Below are positions 32,673 to 40,607 of a DNA stretch of 45,800 nucleotides, piece after piece. The notes under the pieces were generated by a model. That model made no database searches and was not told where the DNA came from. It worked only from the letters and a program-made list of their open reading frames with translations. The stretch lies in assembly GCF_028330985.1 (NCBI RefSeq), contig NZ_JAQMUE010000067.1:1-45800 (forward strand), written 5' to 3'. The translations under genes and the position numbers were made by a program. Origin of the DNA: Roseofilum reptotaenium CS-1145 (lineage in GTDB: Bacteria; Cyanobacteriota; Cyanobacteriia; Cyanobacteriales; Desertifilaceae). Every line of letters begins with the position of its first letter. The stretch's first letter is position 1.

Positions 32673-32841
32673 AATTGAAGATCCTGTTGCTAAGTTGAAA
32701 TAAAATGTAGCTCACATTCTCATCTATTATACCCTAATTGAGAAAGAAAAACCAGACCAATCAGAGGAGTAAGACGTTACTTAACGTTTCTGATGATCTG
32801 GGATATCCTGTAATTGATGTTGTGCCAACCTTGAAGTAGCC

Positions 32842-33636
32842 TTGAGTCAACCTAAACTCTTGCACAGTGGCAATCCTTTGTATCGACCCCTAACGGCTAT
32901 CCTGTTGGGGGGACAGGCGATCGCCCATATCCTAGCCGGAAAAATTCATCGCCGAAATACGATGGAGCAGATGATTAACGTGGGGCCAGCATCGGTGGCG
33001 ATCTCTGTGATGACGGCGGTTAGCGTCGGCTTCGTGTTCACCATTCAAGTTGCCCGTGAATTCATCAACTTTGGAGCCACTACTGCGGTTGGGGGCGTTT
33101 TGGCGATCGCCCTAGCCAGAGAACTCTCCCCCGTCCTGACTGCCGTCGTTGTTGCTGGGCGCGTCAGTTCCGCCTTTGCTGCCGAAATTGGAACCATGCA
33201 AGTGACCGAACAAATCGATGCCCTCTACATGCTCAAAACCGATCCCATCGATTACCTCGTCATTCCTCGATTAATCGCCTGTTGCTTAATGGTTCCCCTT
33301 CTGAGCCTCCTGTCCCTTGTCATGGGGATTGCCTCCGGTTTATTTATTGCCCAAGCTCAATACCGCATCCCCTACTCTGTCTTCCTCTCCTCCGTACAAA
33401 GCTTCATGACTCCTTGGGATGTCTTTAGCTCTGTGATTAAAGCCTTTATTTTTGGAGCCTTAATTTCTGTCATTGGCTGTAGTTGGGGACTCACCACCAC
33501 TGGAGGTGCAAAAGGGGTGGGTAAATCCACGACTACCGCTGTAGTTATTTCTCTGCTCTCGATCTTCATGACTGATTTTGTCCTCTCTTGGATTATGTTC
33601 CAAGGTATGGGTACATCCTCAATTCAAGGGGTATAA
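32842..33636 (+). CDS. MlaE-type permease of a lipid ABC transporter
   Basis: A 264-residue inner-membrane permease of the MlaE/YrbE/TGD1 family. The family segments GPASVAISVMTAVSVGFVFT, LARELSPVLTAVVVAGRVSSAFAAEIGTM and EQIDALYML are clear. It should move lipids between membranes together with an MlaF ATPase and an MCE (MlaD) protein; neither gene is in the window. The start is a TTG at 32842; a stop shortly upstream excludes longer forms. Confidence 0.9.
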   Translation: MSQPKLLHSGNPLYRPLTAILLGGQAIAHILAGKIHRRNTMEQMINVGPASVAISVMTAVSVGFVFTIQVAREFINFGATTAVGGVLAIALARELSPVLTAVVVAGRVSSAFAAEIGTMQVTEQIDALYMLKTDPIDYLVIPRLIACCLMVPLLSLLSLVMGIASGLFIAQAQYRIPYSVFLSSVQSFMTPWDVFSSVIKAFIFGALISVIGCSWGLTTTGGAKGVGKSTTTAVVISLLSIFMTDFVLSWIMFQGMGTSSIQGV

Positions 33637-34122
33637 CCCTTCTCTAGAGCAACGATTTAGTCCATAAATCATGTTATCGGATTGGCTTTAAGCCATCTTG
33701 AGAACTTGATAAAAGATAGGGGCAAATTCGAGGGAGATGCTATTTACAAATCCTCAAAAATGCATTTTTTGCATATAGTCTATGTTTTTATTTCAATAAG
33801 TATTTTTTTCCGTAGTTTATCTTACAGAATATCCTAGATAATCTGGATATATACAAGTTATATCTTGGACAAAAAAGAATTGAAATTGTCTATAGCAAGG
33901 AATAAGTTAGTGAGAACAAGCAATTGACTTAGAGTCAATTGTTATCAGCTAATGGGACAGTTTTCTATAAGTCCTAAGTATTTCTTAATTGGCTATAGCA
34001 ATCCTCTCTTCTATGGAGTACAGCTTGAAGCCCTAGACTCCAAGCAACATCAGCTATTGCCTGTTGCCTATTGCCAGCGCGAAGCGCTATATCACCCAGA
34101 CTGCATAAGGAGAACACCAAAA
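33637..34122. promoter_or_regulatory. Long leader region of the globin/cytochrome cluster
   Basis: These ~485 bases hold no supported gene. The first part (33740-33960) is AT-rich with several TAT-rich stretches suited to promoters. A MITE-like element occupies 33994-34092, directly before the AAGGAGAA site of the globin gene, so the element now forms the leader of the cluster. The open frame starting at 33952 reads through the element and is not a real N-terminus. Confidence 0.55.
33994..34092. mobile_element. MITE-like element, copy 2
   Basis: TATAGCAATCCTC, CTATGGAGTACAGCTTGAAG and GAAGCGCTATAT match copy 1 at 22551-22660 nearly base for base, with heptamer units (TTGCCTA) inside. Termini resemble those of the IS630-type element at 40605. 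Confidence 0.75.
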
Positions 34123-34554
34123 ATGTCACTAAAAGTCGAACTTCTGGAAGAGAGCTTTGAAAAAGTGAAGCCAGAAGCGAATGAATTTGTTGAGAGTTTC
34201 TATACATATTTGTTTACGGATAATCCGGACGCTAAACCGTTGTTTGAGCATACGGATATGAAGAAACAAAAGCAAATGCTTTTGCAATCTTTGGTCTTTA
34301 CAGTAGAAAATTTGAAAAAGCCAGAAGAGTTAAGTAATGCACTTAAAGGCTTAGGGGCACGCCACGTTAAATATGGAGCCCTTCCTGCCCATTATCCCCT
34401 AGTTGGTGGGGCACTCTTGAAAACTTTTGAACAATACTTAGGGGATGATTGGACTCCTGAAGTCAAACAAGCTTGGATTGATGCCTATCAAGCGATTACC
34501 GATCTGATGCTTTCCGGTGCAGATTACGATAAAGCGGAAACCCAACTTTCTTAA
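34123..34554 (+). CDS. Single-domain bacterial globin
   Basis: A 143-residue globin of the flavohaemoglobin/Vitreoscilla type without a reductase domain. The probable distal side has Tyr/Phe in FVESFYTYLF and Gln in KKQKQMLLQSL; the proximal His is in GARHVKYGALPAHYPLVGGALL (F8 His of RHVKYGA). Globins of this kind bind O2 and NO. The ATG at 34123 follows AAGGAGAACACC. It is 3 bases upstream of the five-haem cytochrome gene, so it is translated with the cytochromes; a role with NO or O2 in the same pathway is inferred. Confidence 0.9.
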   Translation: MSLKVELLEESFEKVKPEANEFVESFYTYLFTDNPDAKPLFEHTDMKKQKQMLLQSLVFTVENLKKPEELSNALKGLGARHVKYGALPAHYPLVGGALLKTFEQYLGDDWTPEVKQAWIDAYQAITDLMLSGADYDKAETQLS

Positions 34555-34557
34555 GTC

Positions 34558-35205
34558 ATGACCAGCAATTTGCAGCGGTTTCCTCTTCTGAAAAATATTC
34601 TTCAAGTCAAGACAGCTATTATTGCAGTGGTCGTTTTGTTACTGATTTGGGGAATTGCTGCGTTTGCCTTAGATCAACGTCAAATCTTTCTTCCGGGAGT
34701 GACATCAGACGGGCACACCTTAATTGAGGCTTCTTGTAGTTCCTGTCATGAAGGATTTAAACCGGTCAGTAATGAAACCTGTATGCGTTGTCATGAAGCA
34801 GAGTTAGTCAGTGATATTCACGGCCCGAAAAAGTTTCGCGATCCCCGTTGGGCAGAATACCTCAGTAATTTAGATGTGTTAACTTGCACTGCTTGTCATG
34901 CGGAGCATGTCCATATGTTTGGTCGCGGGGTTCACCTGAAACCAGATTTATGTATGGCTTGTCATGAAGGAGTCATTACTGGAGATATTCCCAGCCATAA
35001 AGGGTTTGAACCAGATGGCTGTTGGACAGCAGGATGTCATAATTTTCACGATCATCGCTCGATTTCAACGGGTTTTTTGCGGGAAAACTTGAATCAACCC
35101 ATCCTATTACCGAAGCCAGAAATGCCGAATTTAGAAGTCACTTTAACCGAAAGTAAACCCCCTAAACCTGATTTGGGTGAGGAGTTTCTGGAGGGGAGAG
35201 GATGA
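34558..35205 (+). CDS. Membrane-anchored multihaem cytochrome c (four CXXCH, one CX4CH)
   Basis: A 215-residue protein with one N-terminal helix (TAIIAVVVLLLIWGIAAFAL) and a soluble domain outside the cytoplasm. It has haem sites CSSCH, CMRCH, CTACH and CMACH and, near residue 155, CWTAGCH, a CX4CH spacing. Further histidines (HNFHDH, HAEHVH) can serve as distal ligands. I cannot place it in a named family; the anchor plus five haems recalls quinol-oxidising NapC/NrfH-type proteins by function only. It overlaps the next cytochrome gene by ATGA. The C-terminus is proline-rich. Confidence 0.88.
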   Translation: MTSNLQRFPLLKNILQVKTAIIAVVVLLLIWGIAAFALDQRQIFLPGVTSDGHTLIEASCSSCHEGFKPVSNETCMRCHEAELVSDIHGPKKFRDPRWAEYLSNLDVLTCTACHAEHVHMFGRGVHLKPDLCMACHEGVITGDIPSHKGFEPDGCWTAGCHNFHDHRSISTGFLRENLNQPILLPKPEMPNLEVTLTESKPPKPDLGEEFLEGRG

Positions 35206-35996
35206 GAAGAAACAGCATTTTTCTGATGGTATGGCTATGGTCTGTGGTGATATTGTGGGGTTGTAATGGGGCGATCGCCTCCCCAATCTCCGCCGAGCGA
35301 GTAACAGAAATTACTCAGCAATGGGAAAACAGTGTTCATGCTCTGGCGGATGTCAACTGTTCCACTTGTCATCAAGAGAGCCAAACGAAAACCTTGGTGG
35401 TGCGTCCTAACCAAGAAAGTTGCCAAAGTTGCCATCAGCAACAGGTGGATACATTTCTGCTCGGTAAACATGGTATTCGCACGGCTGAAGGACTGTCTCC
35501 TTTAACGCCAAAGATGGCGCACTTACCGATGAAAGCCTCTGCTCAGGAACAGTTCATGGGGTGCAATACCTGCCATGATGTCCATCAACCTGACACGTTT
35601 AAGGCTTCTGTAGACTCCTGTCTGCAATGCCATGATGATACCCATTCTCTCAATTATGGGGACTCGAAACATGGTTCTCTGTTTGCCGCATCGGTTAGAC
35701 TGCCTCGCCCGAGTCCGGATCTGGTGACCTGTGCAACCTGCCATTTACCTCGCACAGTCAATGAAAATACCAATTCGGTGTTTGTGAATCACAATAACAC
35801 TTACACTCTGCTTCCGCGCGATCGCATGGTGAAGGATGTTTGTATGAATTGTCACGGCTTGGAATATTCCTACAACAGCATCTTTGATGATCAGTTGATT
35901 GAGGGCAATTTTCACCATCCCCCTCAGCAAGATTTAGACACGCTGAAATTGGTTAGAGCGCTAGAAGAAAAGCGAACCGCTTCAGACTCTGAATAA
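35202..35996 (+). CDS. Six-haem exported cytochrome c
   Basis: A 264-residue protein with a signal peptide ending LWGCNGAIA, possibly a lipobox. Six CXXCH sites follow: CSTCH, CQSCH, CNTCH, CLQCH, CATCH and CMNCH. The late segment VKDVCMNCHGLEYSYNSIFD resembles the last haem region of hydroxylamine-oxidoreductase-like multihaem proteins, and GDSKHGSLF fits the SKHG-type distal ligand of such proteins; no cross-linked Tyr can be claimed. It is probably the terminal reductase or electron store of the cluster. Translation is coupled to the membrane cytochrome upstream. Confidence 0.85.
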   Translation: MRRNSIFLMVWLWSVVILWGCNGAIASPISAERVTEITQQWENSVHALADVNCSTCHQESQTKTLVVRPNQESCQSCHQQQVDTFLLGKHGIRTAEGLSPLTPKMAHLPMKASAQEQFMGCNTCHDVHQPDTFKASVDSCLQCHDDTHSLNYGDSKHGSLFAASVRLPRPSPDLVTCATCHLPRTVNENTNSVFVNHNNTYTLLPRDRMVKDVCMNCHGLEYSYNSIFDDQLIEGNFHHPPQQDLDTLKLVRALEEKRTASDSE

Positions 35997-36026
35997 CAGA
36001 TTTGTTCACCTAATGGAAAACCGACT

Positions 36027-36683
36027 ATGCTTATCCTCAGAACTTGGATACGTTCACTTAAACTGAAAACCATTAGCTTATTCGTTTTAGCGACAGCTAT
36101 TTGTCTGACTGCTGTTTCTTGTGCTGGAGGAAACAGCAATAGTTCGACTCAAACCAGTGGTATTGATCCTGCTCTTGTCGTTGATTATATCCATGCTGTG
36201 GCGGAATCTGACCGTACTGCCTACACCAAGCATGTGGTTAACCGGCTGAAAACACTCGAAGGACAAGAGAAATCCAATGGAGTCGTTCCCGCAGAAGCAA
36301 CGGAAGCTTGGCAAGAAGCCGATGGTATTCCTTTACCCGCACAAATGTTCCGTTTAGGTGCAGAACTGGCTTCTGAACAAGGTACATTCACGTATGGTTT
36401 GATTTCTCCTTGGAATATTAATGATGCTCAAGCTCCTAGAGGTGAGTTTGAAGAAGTGGGGATGCAAACCGTTATTGATACGGGTGAACCCTATAAAGAT
36501 TATCGAGAAATTTCTGGTCAACAATATTACTCTGCTATTTATCCCGATGTGGCGATCGCCGAAGCCTGCGTCACCTGTCACAACGATCATCCCATCCATA
36601 AAGAACGTTATCCCGATAAAATCTTTGAACTGGGAGATGTCATGGGCGGTGTCGTAATTAACTTACCCCTTGAAGGAACTTAA
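36027..36683 (+). CDS. DUF3365 (Tll0287-like) c-haem lipoprotein
   Basis: A 218-residue protein with an N-terminal hydrophobic segment ending in LTAVSCAGG, a lipobox. The rest is a DUF3365 domain with a PAS-like fold; the haem site CVTCHNDHP is near the C-terminus. Tll0287 of Thermosynechococcus has this build, with covalent haem c and a proposed sensor or redox role. Position between the cytochromes and the membrane cytochrome b suggests it takes part in, or senses, this redox pathway. The gap to the previous gene is 30 bases. Confidence 0.85.
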   Translation: MLILRTWIRSLKLKTISLFVLATAICLTAVSCAGGNSNSSTQTSGIDPALVVDYIHAVAESDRTAYTKHVVNRLKTLEGQEKSNGVVPAEATEAWQEADGIPLPAQMFRLGAELASEQGTFTYGLISPWNINDAQAPRGEFEEVGMQTVIDTGEPYKDYREISGQQYYSAIYPDVAIAEACVTCHNDHPIHKERYPDKIFELGDVMGGVVINLPLEGT

Positions 36684-36766
36684 TCCATTTCTTTTTTTTA
36701 GGTTTGATTTAGGGAGGAATGCAACGTTTGTATTCTCTCCCTTAATTTCAATGTAGCTTATCCACA

Positions 36767-37369
36767 ATGAAACCCAAGTTTTCCACCCTCATCCTCTTAA
36801 CCGTAATTTGTGCTATTCTGCTCACCCCTTTTGTTTTCAGTCCTAACTATATCCCCGTCCTCCGCTTAAATGACTTTGATCTCTATTTAGCCTTTCAGAG
36901 CGAACTCTATAAGCAAATTACGGGATATTTATCCCTATCTTTTGTGCTACTAGAAATGGCGCTAACCCTCCGTAAACGAGGAAGAAGCTGGAAAGTAAAA
37001 ATCAAGGTTCCGGGCAGTATTCAGCTCTGGAGAAGCCTACATGTTTTTCTAGGCATTGCCTTAGTGGGTAGTACATTTATCCATACTATCGGGGTGCGAG
37101 GTTTGAATTTTAATGCCATTTTCCTATGGGTCTTTTTCTTGGTCACCTTATCCGCTTTAGTCGGGGTAGTTGCTGAAACTGGAATCATAGAATCTTCCCA
37201 GCGTTATTTCCGATTTAGTTTATCTTCTACTCCTGGCAATACCGGCATTTCTAAAGGAGTTTTGATTCGCAATTTACGAGGAATTTGGCTAACCAGTCAT
37301 ATCATTTTAGTCAGCATGTTTTTAGTTATGCTAGTCTTTCATATCATCATTGCCTACTATTATCAATAA
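36767..37369 (+). CDS. Small membrane protein, probable di-haem cytochrome b
   Basis: A 200-residue protein with five hydrophobic helices. Four helix histidines form two pairs: LHVFLGIAL and TFIHTIGV in helix 3, TSHIILV and VFHIIIAYY in helix 5. The spacing within each helix is ~13-14 residues, as in di-haem cytochromes b561 or ferric-reductase-like proteins that pass electrons across the membrane. I cannot name the family. Its stop overlaps the ATG of the thioredoxin gene. As part of the cluster it would link quinol or cytoplasmic donors to the exported cytochromes. Confidence 0.65.
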   Translation: MKPKFSTLILLTVICAILLTPFVFSPNYIPVLRLNDFDLYLAFQSELYKQITGYLSLSFVLLEMALTLRKRGRSWKVKIKVPGSIQLWRSLHVFLGIALVGSTFIHTIGVRGLNFNAIFLWVFFLVTLSALVGVVAETGIIESSQRYFRFSLSSTPGNTGISKGVLIRNLRGIWLTSHIILVSMFLVMLVFHIIIAYYYQ

Positions 37370-37854
37370 TGCCGATTGAGACGATCAAACAAGTTATTTT
37401 GGGATTAGTATTGATGGCCGTATTTGCTTACTTCTTTCTGCTACCCAAATCTCCTGCGTTACTGCCCTCTAGTTTAACCGGCTTGCAGCAACTTAAAGCC
37501 AGTGTCCAAATTGCTGTTCCCTATCGTATTGCGCTCAATAATTCTTTACCGACAGTGATTGAATTTTATGCCGATTGGTGTACTACCTGTCAAGCTATGG
37601 CTCCTACAGTTTGGCAGATTGAAAAAGAGTATGAACATAAAATAAACTGGGTGATGATTAATATCGATCGCCCAGAATATACCCATCTTATTGAAGAATA
37701 TAACGTGCAAGGTGTCCCTCAGTTTATTTTCTTCAATACTCAACAAGTTGTTCAGGAAATTCTAATTGAAAAAATTCCTTCATCTCTACTGGTTGAACAA
37801 GTTCGTTTATTACTAAATTTTGATGATACATCACCCAATCAGGAGCTGAGATAA
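37369..37854 (+). CDS. HCF164/TxlA-like membrane thioredoxin
   Basis: A 161-residue protein with one N-terminal helix and a thioredoxin domain facing outside the cytoplasm. The active site is YADWCTTCQAMAP and the cis-Pro loop GVPQF. Proteins of this type (HCF164 in plastids) keep apocytochrome cysteines reduced for haem attachment. The ATG at 37369 overlaps the TAA of the cytochrome b-like gene; the frame before it is a shadow. It is probably a dedicated helper for the many CXXCH sites encoded next to it. Confidence 0.88.
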   Translation: MPIETIKQVILGLVLMAVFAYFFLLPKSPALLPSSLTGLQQLKASVQIAVPYRIALNNSLPTVIEFYADWCTTCQAMAPTVWQIEKEYEHKINWVMINIDRPEYTHLIEEYNVQGVPQFIFFNTQQVVQEILIEKIPSSLLVEQVRLLLNFDDTSPNQELR

Positions 37855-37873
37855 ACTTGACTAATCCATGGGA

Positions 37874-38800
37874 TTAATGGGGAACATTTAAGGCTCCTGT
37901 GTGTCTTAACCAATCTTTTTGATCGTCAGTCAATCCTTGGGCATCCGTAAATGTTGCTCCCATGAATTCGCAGTTAATGAATTGAACATCTTTCCAAATC
38001 GTCCGTTCTAAATTGGCATCCTGGAAACTGGTTTCAACCAACTTGACTTCATCGAATAAAGCGGATTCTAGATCGGTAGACAAGAATGAACAGTGTTCTA
38101 AAACACTATTGGTAAAGGATGCATTGATACATTTAGCTCCTAAGATCTCTGTATCTTTCATCTCAAGAGATCGAAAATCAACTTCACACAAATTTGTAGA
38201 TACAAGACTAGAGTTATGTACCTTGCTCCTTAGAAAAATGGATCGATGTAAATTGGCTTTTTCTAAATTAGCATCTATCAAGAAACTGTCACTTAAATCT
38301 GCATTTTCTAAAATAGCCGAGTGCAAAACTGATTCAGTAAGATTACACTGTGTCAACTGAGAAGAAGTCAGATTAACTTGGGTTAAATTGGCAGAATTTA
38401 AATTAGCTTTCTGAGCTTTAATTTTTCTCAGATCTGACTTATAAAAATCAGCATCAACACCATTCAAGTGATCTAAAGTTGCACCATAAAGTTTCGTATA
38501 ACGAGCATCAATCGATCGGCAATTGGCACTGTTTAAACAAGCTCCATTGAGTTCAGCACGGAATAATTTAGCACACACTAAATTAGTTTCGGTCAAATTG
38601 GCTAACATCAAGTTGGCTTCAGAAAAGTTTGTCCCTTGACAAAAGGCTCTAGATAAATTTGCCCCCCGTAGATAGGCTTGACTAAAATCACCATCATCAA
38701 GGATACAACCCTCGAGATTAATCCGGCTTAATTCAGCCCTAACAAAAGATTCTCCGTCCTGGAGTTGGTTGATAACTTCTTCGGCTGTGAATAAACTCAT
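37874..38800 (-). CDS. Pentapeptide repeat protein
   Basis: A 308-residue protein made of about 45 A(N/D)LxX-type repeats (for example AYLRGANLSRAFCQGTNFSE), forming a right-handed quadrilateral beta helix. The start MSLFTAEEVINQLQDGESF is the usual short leader. It has no signal peptide or enzymatic domain. It lies on the opposite strand inside the cytochrome cluster, separating the ResB gene from the rest; I see no functional tie. Such proteins are abundant in cyanobacteria. Confidence 0.9.
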   Translation of the reverse strand: MSLFTAEEVINQLQDGESFVRAELSRINLEGCILDDGDFSQAYLRGANLSRAFCQGTNFSEANLMLANLTETNLVCAKLFRAELNGACLNSANCRSIDARYTKLYGATLDHLNGVDADFYKSDLRKIKAQKANLNSANLTQVNLTSSQLTQCNLTESVLHSAILENADLSDSFLIDANLEKANLHRSIFLRSKVHNSSLVSTNLCEVDFRSLEMKDTEILGAKCINASFTNSVLEHCSFLSTDLESALFDEVKLVETSFQDANLERTIWKDVQFINCEFMGATFTDAQGLTDDQKDWLRHTGALNVPH

Positions 38801-38953
38801 AAAATTAAGGTAATAGATGACAAAACTTAACTTCTAGCTTATCGCTTAATTGCCCGTTTTTGCTACTTCTGTCATCCTGAATACAACCGGATCTTCTCAA
38901 ACCAGTAAGGTAGACAATAAGAAAACCCTTTGATCATTCTTGAAACTGTTAAG

Positions 38954-40363
38954 ATGAATACGCCTTTGATCCGGTTCTTTGGCTCGATCCAGTTTGCTGT
39001 TCCCCTTCTGGCTAGTATTGTTGCTATTTTAATCGGAGCGACAATTTATGAGTCTCAAGTGGGCTCGACTGTCGTACAACATCTGATTTATAAAAGTCCT
39101 TGGTTTGGGATCTTGATGTTCCTGCTGGCAGTCAATTTATTCATTTCGGCACTCACGCGCTATCCTTGGCGAGGCTTTCGTAAAGCGGGATTTGCTTTAA
39201 CTCATATTGGACTGGTTTTGATTATTGTAGGCTCGGCGGGAGTTATTCACTTGAGTTTGGAGGGAATGCTACCGTTAAGAGAAGATCTAGCGGGCAATAA
39301 TCAGATTCGGGTTGAGGGAGATTTATTAGAAGTGATGACTCCTGAAGGCGAAACTGAACAACGGGATATTTTTATCCGTCCTGATGGCTCTATTTCTCCT
39401 TCTTCAGTTCTCGGACTTTCTTTGTTAGGTTATGCGGAAAATACGGTGAAAACCGTTCACTTTAAGGAAGGAGGAGCCACGGATAACGTGGCTTTGAAGG
39501 TGCGGTTAACCAGTGCGCGAATGTCACAAGAGGTGGAACAATGGTTAGGGTTTGCACCCCTACCTTATCGTAGGGTAAGTTTGGGGCCGGCTGAGTTGGT
39601 GCTGACGGTTGTGGAGAGTGAGGAAGCAGCGCAAGAGAAGGTTGCGACACTGGCTGATACTTCAGAGGGGAATTATTTTCAGGCGATCGCCACTTCATCC
39701 GGTAAACTTTATTATGCTACCCATTCCTCTCAAGGCTTCCAATCCGGTATTCTAAAACTGAATGAACCGATTGCACTCGGTTGGGCAGACTTTGAGATTA
39801 CCCTAGAAGAGCAGCTAACCCATGCTCAGATTGACCGTCAAATTGTACCGGTTGGCGATCGCACCGTGCAAGGCACTCCCGCTATCCTAGTCAAAACAGA
39901 AACAGGAACCCAAACCTGGCTACCTTGGGGAGAACCTACCACTATTCCTGTACCCGATGGGGAAATTTTAGCAGCATTTACGCCTAAACTTTTTTCCCTT
40001 CCCTTTCAAGTGGCGTTGCAAGACTTTATTGTAGAGCGCAATGAAGGTTCTGATAGCGTCGCCATGTGGACAAGCAAAATCCAAATTCAAGACCCTCATC
40101 AGCATATTAGCAGCGATCGCACCGTCTGGATGAACCACCCCACCTGGTATCAGGGATGGAAAATCGCTCAAGCCTCCTGGAACCCTGGAGATTTACGCCA
40201 ATCTACCCTACAAGTGAAACGCGAACCTCTGTGGATAACCCTACTCACTTGGACAGGTTCAGCCCTTGTCGTTGTCGGTATTGGTACAATGTTCTATGGT
40301 AAGGCCATTCACAAAAGCCTCACCCATTATCCATCACCCGTCATTAATTTAGGAGAAAATTAA
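38954..40363 (+). CDS. ResB/Ccs1-type cytochrome c biogenesis protein
   Basis: A ~469-residue protein: three N-terminal helices (RFFGSIQFAVPLLASIVAIL, then SPWFGILMFLLAVNLFISAL, then GFALTHIGLVLIIVGSAGVI), a large exported domain and one C-terminal helix. The FGSIQFAVPLL start and the HIG histidine region are typical of ResB. With a CcsA partner it forms the System II haem lyase. Cyanobacteria have a standard Ccs1; this one, next to multihaem cytochromes, looks like a second dedicated copy whose partner may be the long CcsA-like protein at 15800. The ATG at 38954 fits better than the TTG at 38930. Confidence 0.85.
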   Translation: MNTPLIRFFGSIQFAVPLLASIVAILIGATIYESQVGSTVVQHLIYKSPWFGILMFLLAVNLFISALTRYPWRGFRKAGFALTHIGLVLIIVGSAGVIHLSLEGMLPLREDLAGNNQIRVEGDLLEVMTPEGETEQRDIFIRPDGSISPSSVLGLSLLGYAENTVKTVHFKEGGATDNVALKVRLTSARMSQEVEQWLGFAPLPYRRVSLGPAELVLTVVESEEAAQEKVATLADTSEGNYFQAIATSSGKLYYATHSSQGFQSGILKLNEPIALGWADFEITLEEQLTHAQIDRQIVPVGDRTVQGTPAILVKTETGTQTWLPWGEPTTIPVPDGEILAAFTPKLFSLPFQVALQDFIVERNEGSDSVAMWTSKIQIQDPHQHISSDRTVWMNHPTWYQGWKIAQASWNPGDLRQSTLQVKREPLWITLLTWTGSALVVVGIGTMFYGKAIHKSLTHYPSPVINLGEN

Positions 40364-40391
40364 GCAACTTTTACTGTTACTCTTGGGTTGT

Positions 40392-40607
40392 ATGGTGAAT
40401 ATCGATCTGCTCTACCAACGACTGGGCATTACTGCTAATCAACTCCTAGAGTTTTCCCAAAATAACCAGATTATTGAATTCGCTTTGTTTGGCTCGATTT
40501 TGCGAGATGATTTTCAACCCAATAGTGATGTTGATATACTGGTTACCTTTGCGCCAAAAGCGAAAGTTAGCCTTTTACAGTTTATTGGCATAGAACAAGA
40601 TCTATAG
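40392..40607 (+). pseudogene. MNT nucleotidyltransferase cut by an insertion element
   Basis: The 5' part of an MNT gene: 71 residues with LFGSILRDDFQPNSDVDILV, close to the complete gene at 12491. The frame ends in the TAG formed by the left tip of the IS630-type element (TATAGC). The rest of the gene is not found to the right of the element, so the insertion was followed or accompanied by loss of the 3' part. Confidence 0.8.

Noticed and set aside
33952-34122. N-terminal extension of the globin frame by 57 codons
   Set aside because: The extension reads through a MITE-like repeat; globin homology and a ribosome binding site both begin at 34123.
37285-37368. Upstream extension of the thioredoxin frame
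   Set aside because: It overlaps the conserved last helix of the cytochrome b-like protein; the ATG at 37369 is directly before the membrane anchor.
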